Below are positions 1 to 5,044 of a stretch of 7,887 nucleotides of DNA, piece by piece (position 1 is the first letter of the stretch; every line of letters begins with the position of its first letter). Below the pieces are notes generated by a model. That model ran no database searches. It was not told the DNA's origin and saw nothing but the letters and a program-made list of their open reading frames with translations. This DNA is from Planctomycetaceae bacterium (lineage in GTDB: Bacteria > Planctomycetota > Planctomycetia > Pirellulales > UBA1268): contig CANGIH010000093.1 in NCBI GenBank assembly GCA_947453875.1, positions 1-7,887 on the forward strand, in the 5' to 3' direction. The position numbers and the translations under genes are program-made.

Positions 1-46
1 CATGGGCACCCGTGCCGGCGGCGAGAATGCCGGCAGTGCCGACTGA
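1..46 (+). CDS. C-terminal tail of a probable DUF1559 (pseudopilin-like) protein, partial
   Basis: Frame 2 stays open from the left edge to a TGA at 44-46 and reads MGTRAGGENAGSAD. Planctomycete DUF1559 proteins, which are type II pseudopilin-like with an N-terminal prepilin helix, commonly end with a short segment of the form L-x-T-R-A-G-G-E-V just after the DG-S-V-x-F motif. The TRAGGE string here fits that ending, and the stop falls a few residues later as expected. The rest of the gene lies outside the window, so the family call rests on about eight residues. The initial ATG is probably an internal methionine. Frames 1 and 3 also stay open to stops at 61 and 57, but their translations resemble nothing I know. 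Confidence 0.5.
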   Translation, partial: MGTRAGGENAGSAD

Positions 47-65
47 TCTTGATTCCTGAGTAGAA

Positions 66-74
66 TGCTATTCA
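66..74 (+). promoter_or_regulatory. Possible extended -10 promoter element
   Basis: TGCTATTCA sits in a small AT-richer island (about 48-75) within otherwise very GC-rich DNA. It fits the extended -10 form TGnTATNNT except at the last base. TTGATT at 49-54 resembles a -35 box, but the spacing is only 14. If used, transcription would start near 81, inside the hairpin at 78-112, and run into the TPR gene. A near-identical octamer, TGCTATTC, occurs on the other strand upstream of the CRTAC1 operon. Confidence 0.25.
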
Positions 75-77
75 CGA

Positions 78-112
78 GCGGCCGCCGGGGGGCGAATCCC
101 TCCGGCGGCCGC
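78..112 (+). terminator. Strong GC-rich hairpin after the upstream gene (terminator-like)
   Basis: The arms GCGGCCGCCGG (78-88) and CCGGCGGCCGC (102-112) are perfect inverted repeats. Pairing continues inward through 89-92 with 98-101, including one G-T wobble, giving a 15-bp stem with the 5-base loop CGAAT. A weak T-rich run, TTCTTTC, follows at 115-121. It lies 31 bases after the upstream stop codon, where an intrinsic terminator is expected. The T-run is poor, so it could instead be a 5' leader structure of the downstream TPR gene if the promoter at 66-74 is real. Confidence 0.55.
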
Positions 113-198
113 CGTTCTTTCGGCGGGCTCTTTCAAGGCGGATCGGTTCAAGGTCATGCTGGTTGTTTCACCACCGGCTGGTGGTCTGGCGGGCTCTG

Positions 199-1521
199 AT
201 GACCTCTGCAGCAGCGACATCTCGCGACGGCGCCCGTGCTGAACGAGGCAGCCCCTCGCTCCGATCGCGTCGCTGGCTCCTGTGGACTGGGGCGCTCGCC
301 CTCGGAGGGGCGGTCCTGGGGGGGGCGTGGTGTGAGCGGGGGCTCAGTCAGGCGAGGCTGCTTGCCAAGCATGCACTCTGGAGCGAGACGCATGCGCCGG
401 TGGATCGCTATCTCTGGCTCCATCCCACGAGCGTGGAGGCCAACCTCCTTTGCGCCGAGGCGCTTGTCAAAGATGACAGCCTGCCGATCGGCAGGCGGGT
501 GGGCGGGGCGGTGGAGCACCTGCGGCGGATTCCCGATTCAGCCCCCGAAGCGGCGGCGGCACGGGTGGCAGAGGCCCGTGTTCACCTCTTTCTCAACTAC
601 AGCCCCACGGCGGCCGAAGGGGCGATCCGCCGCGGGTTGGCGATCGCCCCCGACGATCCCGATGCCAATTACCTCCGCTGGAAACTCCTCGATCTGACGC
701 GGAGAAGCGAATCGGCGGAGCCCTTTTTCTGGAAGGTGTATGAGTCGAAGGGGCCGAAGGAGCGGGCGTTGATCCTCCGCGAATGGTATCTGAGCCAGTT
801 CTATCCGGTCACCTCGACGATGGAACTCGATCGCAAGATGGCCTTCCGGCTCACGCCCTCTGACGACGCCTCGGGGGTGGAGTCGAATCGGCTCCTCCGC
901 TTCAGGGATTCCGAGCCGCGGTCGCCACTTTGCAATGCCGCCATGGCGCGGTGGTTCCGCTCGGAAGGGGATCTGCAATTCGCATTGGAACTGCTCGACA
1001 AGGCAGCGGCCTCGATGACCGGGGAGGAACTGCTCGATCCCTTCTTCCGCGGCACGCTCATCGACGTGCTGCTCGATCTCGGCGAACTCGACCGGGCGGG
1101 GGAAGAATTCGACCGCTGGGCACCGACCGATCGGGGCCGCGACTACCTGCTCGCCCGTGGGCGGGTGCTCGAGGACGCGAGAGACGATCCGGCCGGGGCG
1201 GGGGAGGCTTACGGCGAATCGCTCCGGGAGTGGCCGGGGCCGATCGACTGGCGAACAATGCACCGGGCGGCCAACAGCCTCGCACGGGCGGGGGCGCAGG
1301 AGGGGGCGCTGGCAATGCGGGCCCGCGCCGCGTCACTCGAACAATACATGGATGACAAGCTCCACGGTCGCTTGCGGATGGTGCTCGGGCAACTCGATAA
1401 TCCGGAAGCGCTTGCGGAGGTGGTCGACTTTTACCGGAGGATCGGTCGGGACCGGGAAGCCGACGCCTGGAGCGGGTATATTAAAAATCTCGACCGCAGG
1501 GAGGAATCCTCCGGCGGATGA
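199..1521 (+). CDS. Membrane-anchored TPR-like (helical repeat) protein
   Basis: A 440-residue protein of unknown specific function, probably a scaffold with its helical domain outside the cytoplasm. From the ATG at 199 it has a short basic N-tail (residues 1-25, ending RSRRW), one membrane helix (about 26-43) and no lipobox. Degenerate TPR-like helix pairs follow, clearest at about 118-152 (ending GLAIAPDDPDANY), 243-272, 280-307 (DLGELDRAGEEFDRW), 313-345 and 352-380. The start is uncertain: the frame is open upstream with TTG at 163 (AAGG at 150-153, spacing 9) and GTG at 181. I chose 199 because it gives a compact basic tail before the anchor, as in the TPR protein at 1792-3099. The small lipoprotein gene follows after 50 bases on the same strand, probably as one transcript. 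A run of eight G at 318-325 lies in the membrane-helix codons. Membrane topology is inferred, and the TPR call rests on pattern only. Confidence 0.8.
   Translation: MTSAAATSRDGARAERGSPSLRSRRWLLWTGALALGGAVLGGAWCERGLSQARLLAKHALWSETHAPVDRYLWLHPTSVEANLLCAEALVKDDSLPIGRRVGGAVEHLRRIPDSAPEAAAARVAEARVHLFLNYSPTAAEGAIRRGLAIAPDDPDANYLRWKLLDLTRRSESAEPFFWKVYESKGPKERALILREWYLSQFYPVTSTMELDRKMAFRLTPSDDASGVESNRLLRFRDSEPRSPLCNAAMARWFRSEGDLQFALELLDKAAASMTGEELLDPFFRGTLIDVLLDLGELDRAGEEFDRWAPTDRGRDYLLARGRVLEDARDDPAGAGEAYGESLREWPGPIDWRTMHRAANSLARAGAQEGALAMRARAASLEQYMDDKLHGRLRMVLGQLDNPEALAEVVDFYRRIGRDREADAWSGYIKNLDRREESSGG
479..496. repeat. 18-bp perfect palindrome inside the TPR-like gene
   Basis: GCCTGCCGATCGGCAGGC is a perfect 18-bp palindrome with no spacer, centred on CGATCG, within codons for about residues 94-99 of the TPR-like protein. 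With no loop it is more suited to a protein-binding or modification site than to an RNA hairpin. It may be coincidental in such GC-rich DNA. Confidence 0.6.
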
Positions 1522-1558
1522 ATCGCTTTTCGATCGTGTTCTCTTCTTTCTCATAACC

Positions 1559-1564
1559 AAGGGG
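1559..1564 (+). promoter_or_regulatory. Shine-Dalgarno for the small lipoprotein gene
   Basis: AAGGGG lies 7 bases before the ATG at 1572 in a pyrimidine-rich 50-base spacer. It is one of only two convincing ribosome-binding sites in this window. It supports this short reading frame as a real gene and fixes its start. Confidence 0.7.
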
Positions 1565-1571
1565 TGCTTCG

Positions 1572-1760
1572 ATGGCGCGCTGGATCGCAGTGGCGGGGAT
1601 GATGGTCGGGGTGTTGGCGTGCGCCGGATGCGGCAACACAGTCAAGGAGATGCCCCCGGTCAAGGAAGACGCGAAGGTCAACGGTGATCCCAAGGCGAAG
1701 GCGATGCAGGGAATGCCTCCCGAGATGCGCAAGAAGATGGAATCGATGAACAAGAAGTAG
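1572..1760 (+). CDS. Small lysine/methionine-rich lipoprotein
   Basis: A 62-residue predicted lipoprotein of unknown function. Residues 1-20 form a lipoprotein signal: a basic start (MARW), a hydrophobic stretch (IAVAGMMVGVLA) and two candidate lipobox cysteines, C17 (VLAC) and C20 (CAGC). The mature peptide is only about 43-46 residues, highly charged, with Lys/Asp/Glu and Pro and ending in an amphipathic MPPEMRKKMESM segment (48-59). Tiny lipoproteins with a PPEMxxKM-like tail occur in planctomycetes; that is recollection, not a search result. It has a good AAGGGG ribosome site, sits 50 bases after the TPR-like gene, and converges on the opposite operon across a 31-base gap. It could be a lipid-anchored partner of its neighbour. 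The signal, ribosome site and position make it convincing despite its size. Confidence 0.8.
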   Translation: MARWIAVAGMMVGVLACAGCGNTVKEMPPVKEDAKVNGDPKAKAMQGMPPEMRKKMESMNKK

Positions 1761-1791
1761 TCGCTCGCCTTCCCGCCGGCAGCGGAGCGAT

Positions 1792-3099
1792 TCAGAACTG
1801 CTTCAGCGGGACCCGATCGAGGGCGGGAAGCGGTCCGCGTGTGCGGACCGCTTCCCGCAACTCACTGACAAACGCATCTTCGTCGGGGGTGCGTTCGATT
1901 CCGTTGATCATGTCGGCGGCCTGCGGCCAGTTGCCGAGCGTGGCAAACTTGTGGGCCCTGACGACCTGGGCCCAGTATGAGGTCGGGGCTCCGGCCATCA
2001 TCTTTTCCATCGACCGGATCAGCTTCTCCTTCGCCCGGAGTGCGTCGGTCTTCTCCTTCCATTGCTCAAACGCGGCATCGTCCTTTTCCAGAGCGGCGAG
2101 GCGCTGAAAGAGGTAGGCCGATTCGGAGCGGCCTTCGGCCAGCTCTGTCAGCGGCCCGAGCCACTCCCGGGCCGCAGCCGGGTCGCCGGCGGAGAGGGCC
2201 AGGTTGGCGAGGTCTTCCCTCGGGCTGACACCGGCGGGATCGAGTTCGATCGCCGCCGTCCAGTTTCTCCGCGCTGCGTCACTGTCGCCGGCGCGGGCAT
2301 ACGCCTTGCCGAGGAGGTGGTGGGCCGCGGCGGTCGGCCGGGCGGCCAGGCTCTTCTCGAACAGCGCGACAGCCTCGTCGCCCCGCCCCTGATTGAGGAG
2401 GAGCGTGCCGTACTGGAGAAAGAACTCCTCGGGAGGGAGGTGGAGATCGAGGCCGTCGGGGGCGAGGGTGGCAGCGCGGCTGAAAGCGAGAATCGCCTCG
2501 TCGGTGGCGCCGGAGTCGGCATGAATCGCGGCCAGGAGGAGGTCGCCACGGGCTCGCAGGCCCGGCAGGGCGGCGTACTTCTCGGCCGTCTCGCGGGCGT
2601 CTGCGAGGAGCCCGAGCCGGGTGCGGCAGGAGGAGAGCTCGTAGAGCGCATCGGGGTCGTTGGGGCGGATCCTCAACACCTGCTCGAGGAGGGGGGCGGC
2701 ACGCGACCACTGCTCGCGGAGCAGGTGCGACCGGGCCCACGCCTGGAGGTCGTCCGGCGTGGCGGCACCGAATCGCTCGTAGATGGCGAGCGCCTCGTCG
2801 GCCCGACCGAGCATCGCGAGGGCACGGGCACGGGCCACTTCGGCCCGACTGGTGCCGGGGTGGAGGTCGAGGAAGTATTCGGCGAGCGCCAGGCCGCGAG
2901 GGGCGTTGCCGCGGGCCAGCTCGGCCTCGGCATCGCGGAGCGGCTTCTCCTGCCACCACTGCCAACCGAATGCCACGACCATCGCGATCGTGACCGAGGC
3001 TGCGATCACGCCTGCCCACTGGAGCGGCGTGCGGATGGAGGCTCCGGCGGCGGAGGCCCTCGGAGAGGGGAGGCGTGGGGTGGTGGTCTGGCTGGGCAT
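1792..3099 (-). CDS. Membrane-anchored tetratricopeptide repeat protein
   Basis: A 435-residue TPR protein, last gene of the CRTAC1 operon, probably a protein-protein scaffold on the outer face of a membrane. From the ATG at 3099 there is a Ser/Thr/Ala/Pro-rich tail (1-25), one membrane helix (about 26-46, ending FGWQWW), then good TPR units. Units are seen at about 53-85 (LALAEYFLDLHPG), 85-118 (GRADEALAIYERFGA), 119-150 (LEQVLRIRPNDPDALY), 184-217 (EAILAFSRAATLAPD), 229-260 (GDEAVALFEKSLAARP) and 261-292 (NWTAAIELDPAG). A less regular region with a charged helix (about 335-366) and a final helix pair (373-405) follow. The frame is open upstream to GTG codons at 3141 and 3252, the latter overlapping the previous gene. 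I prefer 3099 because it is the only ATG, gives a normal anchor tail and matches the convergent TPR-like protein. A perfect 16-bp hairpin lies in its last codons. Confidence 0.88.
   Translation of the reverse strand: MPSQTTTPRLPSPRASAAGASIRTPLQWAGVIAASVTIAMVVAFGWQWWQEKPLRDAEAELARGNAPRGLALAEYFLDLHPGTSRAEVARARALAMLGRADEALAIYERFGAATPDDLQAWARSHLLREQWSRAAPLLEQVLRIRPNDPDALYELSSCRTRLGLLADARETAEKYAALPGLRARGDLLLAAIHADSGATDEAILAFSRAATLAPDGLDLHLPPEEFFLQYGTLLLNQGRGDEAVALFEKSLAARPTAAAHHLLGKAYARAGDSDAARRNWTAAIELDPAGVSPREDLANLALSAGDPAAAREWLGPLTELAEGRSESAYLFQRLAALEKDDAAFEQWKEKTDALRAKEKLIRSMEKMMAGAPTSYWAQVVRAHKFATLGNWPQAADMINGIERTPDEDAFVSELREAVRTRGPLPALDRVPLKQF
1823..1858. repeat. Perfect 16-bp inverted repeat (hairpin) in the 3' end of the TPR gene
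   Basis: GCGGGAAGCGGTCCGC (1823-1838) and GCGGACCGCTTCCCGC (1843-1858) are exact reverse complements around a GTGT loop. The structure lies 28 bases from the TPR stop codon, within codons for residues around REAVRTRGPLPAL, and also downstream of the convergent lipoprotein gene. Neither side has a T-run, so it is not a standard intrinsic terminator. It could protect the operon mRNA 3' end or block convergent transcription. Confidence 0.85.
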
Positions 3100-3137
3100 C
3101 GTGGAAGCGGGCTGGGCTCGAGGAAGAAGGCCGGTCG

Positions 3138-3146
3138 TCACCTCCT
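3138..3146 (-). promoter_or_regulatory. Perfect Shine-Dalgarno sequence without a properly spaced start codon
   Basis: On the minus strand AGGAGGTGA matches the full anti-SD complement, within GGGGAGGAGGTGA. It lies in the 130-base gap between CRTAC1 B and the TPR gene, 38 bases before the chosen ATG at 3099. No ATG, GTG or TTG lies 5-13 bases downstream. The GTG inside the motif (3141) is in the TPR frame and could be the real start, using the GGGG just upstream. Otherwise it may be a ribosome standby site. Confidence 0.45.
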
Positions 3147-3229
3147 CCCCATCATCGCATGCCGGAGGCCGGTTGTCCCCGCCGCAGATTCCGGCGGATG
3201 CCCGCGACGGATCGCGGGCGGGGGGCGGA

Positions 3230-5044
3230 TCACGGCATCCGCACCGGTTCACCCCCCTCGGTCACCCGCCAGTATGCGTCGCCGGCGAGGGTGAACCGGT
3301 CCACCCCTCCCGATGGCCACTGGATCGTCACCTCGGCCGGTTCGTCGCCCGGGGGAAGCGTGAACAGGAGCCGCGGATCATGCGAGGAGAGGTAGCTCCC
3401 CCCCGCCGCCACCGGACGCACGATCCGTCGCGTGCCCGACCGCACCTCCACCCGGCCGCCGATCGGGGGAAGCCTCGTGGGGGTGCGGAGGTCGAGGCCA
3501 AGAAACCGGCCGGGGGCGGCGGTGTCGTCGCGGAGGAGGGCGACCGGGGTGGTGTTGTGGCTGACGGCGATGTCGAGATCGCCGTCGTTGTCGTAGTCGG
3601 CGCCCGCTGCTGCGCGGCCGAGCCACCTGCCGCCGAAGTAGCTCCCGCCGACATCGTCGGAGACGTCGATGAACGTGCCGTTGTCGGTCTGGCGGAGGAG
3701 TTGCGGCTGCATCTCGTTGGGCTGCACCTTCGGCCCGAGGACATGGCCCGTGGCGACGAACATCTCCATCCGCCCGTCGCGGTCCCAGTCGAGGGGAACG
3801 GTGCCGAAGCCGAGGTTGTGGAGGCTCGTGGCGGCGATCCGCGTCCGCCGGCTGACGTCGGCGAACTGGAGCCCGCCGAGGTTCTTGTAAAGCGTGTTCT
3901 TCGCGTTGAGGAAGTGGCAGAGGAAAATGTCGGGGAGGCCGTCGCCGTCGAAGTCGTCGTTGGCGATCCCCATCGAGGCCTCGTTCTCGCCGTCGTCGCT
4001 CACCGCACAGCCGGCCGACGTGGCGATCTCCTCGTAGTGGAGGCCGTCGGCGGTGGGCCTTGCCACGTAGAGGAAGTTCGGCGTCATGTCGTTGCCGACA
4101 TACACCTCCGGCACGAGATCGTCGTCGAGATCGACGACCGCGACCGCAAGCCCCTTCCCCCGCCCCTCCTTCTCCACGAATCCCAGCGCCTGCGACATCT
4201 CGGCGAAGGTCCCATCGCCATGGCTCACCCAGACTGGATCCTGCTCGCCGAGATAGCTGCCGGGACCGCAGTAGCCGCGTCCCTGGGGATACTCGCAGGG
4301 CTTGTTGTTGGCGAGCGTGTTGTCGAGGAAGGTGCAGGCGTAAATGTCGAGGTTGCCATCGTGGTCGAGGTCGGCGAAGGCGACGCTCGTCCCCCAGGTG
4401 TCGCGGTGGATGCCCGCGGTGGTCGAGACGTCGGTGAAGGTGCCGTCGCCATTGTTGTGGAGGAGGGCTGCGGAACCGAAATTCGCCAGGTAGAGGTCGG
4501 GGAAGCCGTCGGCGTCGTAGTCGCCCACGGCCACTCCCTGCCCGTAGCGGTCGTCCATCACGCCGGCAGCGCGGGAGACGTCGCGGAATCCAGCCGCCCC
4601 CCGCCCCCGGTAGAGCCGGTCACGGTGCTCGCCGTCGCCGGTGCCTGCCTGCTCGAGCCGGCAGCCTTCTGTGAGGTAGAGATCGAGCCAGCCGTCGAGA
4701 TCGTAATCGAGCCAGCCCGCGCCTCCCCCCATGACTTCGACGATCAGCCAGTGGCCGGAGGAGGCGTCGTTGAAGTAGGTGAAGTCGAGGCCCGCTTCGG
4801 CGGCCACATCGACGAAGCGGGGATTCACGGCAAGGGGGGGCCGGGGGGAGGTCTTCACAGCCGCGGTGGCTGCCGGCGGCTTCGTCGCCACGGGCACCTT
4901 CGCCGGGGGGGGCGATTCTGGCCGGCACCCACCGACGAGCAAGCCGGCAAGGACGCAGGCGGCGGGCAGCACGATCCGCCGGCGGATCAGACCTGTTCGG
5001 GGGAGCCCGCCGCGGGGGAGCGATTCGATTCCACGCCGGTTCAT
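3230..5044 (-). CDS. CRTAC1-family lipoprotein B (FG-GAP repeats + ASPIC/UnbV domain)
   Basis: A 604-residue exported lipoprotein of the CRTAC1/ASPIC-UnbV family; no bacterial function is established. The N-terminus has a basic region (RRR 21-23), a hydrophobic stretch and the lipobox LLVGGC (Cys40), then a Pro/Ala/Lys linker (42-71). Calcium-type loops of the FG-GAP/beta-propeller kind follow: DYDLDGWLDL (113), DYDADGFPDL (175), DLDHDGNLDI (225), degenerate DLDDDLVPEV (305), DFDGDGLPDI (364), DWDRDGRMEM (419) and DYDNDGDLDI (483). A family-typical insert after the third loop carries Cys237, Cys250 and Cys259 (YCGPG). The ASPIC/UnbV domain spans about 515-580, with GGSYLSSHDPRLLF. The ATG at 5044 overlaps the stop of CRTAC1 A as ATGA, with GAGGAG eight bases upstream, so translation is probably coupled. 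An in-frame extension to 5110 would only add residues before the signal. It is a divergent paralogue of its neighbour. Confidence 0.93.
   Translation of the reverse strand: MNRRGIESLPRGGLPRTGLIRRRIVLPAACVLAGLLVGGCRPESPPPAKVPVATKPPAATAAVKTSPRPPLAVNPRFVDVAAEAGLDFTYFNDASSGHWLIVEVMGGGAGWLDYDLDGWLDLYLTEGCRLEQAGTGDGEHRDRLYRGRGAAGFRDVSRAAGVMDDRYGQGVAVGDYDADGFPDLYLANFGSAALLHNNGDGTFTDVSTTAGIHRDTWGTSVAFADLDHDGNLDIYACTFLDNTLANNKPCEYPQGRGYCGPGSYLGEQDPVWVSHGDGTFAEMSQALGFVEKEGRGKGLAVAVVDLDDDLVPEVYVGNDMTPNFLYVARPTADGLHYEEIATSAGCAVSDDGENEASMGIANDDFDGDGLPDIFLCHFLNAKNTLYKNLGGLQFADVSRRTRIAATSLHNLGFGTVPLDWDRDGRMEMFVATGHVLGPKVQPNEMQPQLLRQTDNGTFIDVSDDVGGSYFGGRWLGRAAAGADYDNDGDLDIAVSHNTTPVALLRDDTAAPGRFLGLDLRTPTRLPPIGGRVEVRSGTRRIVRPVAAGGSYLSSHDPRLLFTLPPGDEPAEVTIQWPSGGVDRFTLAGDAYWRVTEGGEPVRMP
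3243..3300. repeat. 12-bp inverted repeat at the 3' end of CRTAC1 B
   Basis: ACCGGTTCACCC (3243-3254) and GGGTGAACCGGT (3289-3300) are perfect reverse complements. Three further pairs (TCG 3258-3260 with CGA 3286-3288) form if CCC at 3255-3257 bulges. The remaining loop is 25 bases. The structure ends 10 bases before the CRTAC1 B stop codon in the direction of reading, so it lies in the final coding stretch, like the hairpin at the end of the TPR gene. No T-run follows, which argues against a terminator. It could cause partial attenuation or set an mRNA processing point between the two genes. Confidence 0.6.

Noticed and set aside
1481..1753. 90-codon minus-strand open frame opposite the small lipoprotein
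   Set aside because: No ribosome site or domain, and it overlaps two better-supported plus-strand genes.
1761..1790. TCGCTC...GAGCGA inverted repeat between the convergent genes as a terminator
   Set aside because: Only six pairs with an 18-base loop and no T-run.
3100..3252. TPR gene start at GTG 3252
   Set aside because: It adds 51 Cys/Arg/Pro-rich residues before the membrane helix and overlaps the previous gene by 23 bases. Not fully excluded; GTG 3141 remains the better alternative.
2062..3294. 410-codon plus-strand open frame opposite the TPR gene
   Set aside because: Gly/Arg/Glu-rich composition without domain or ribosome site; the opposite strand encodes good TPR repeats.
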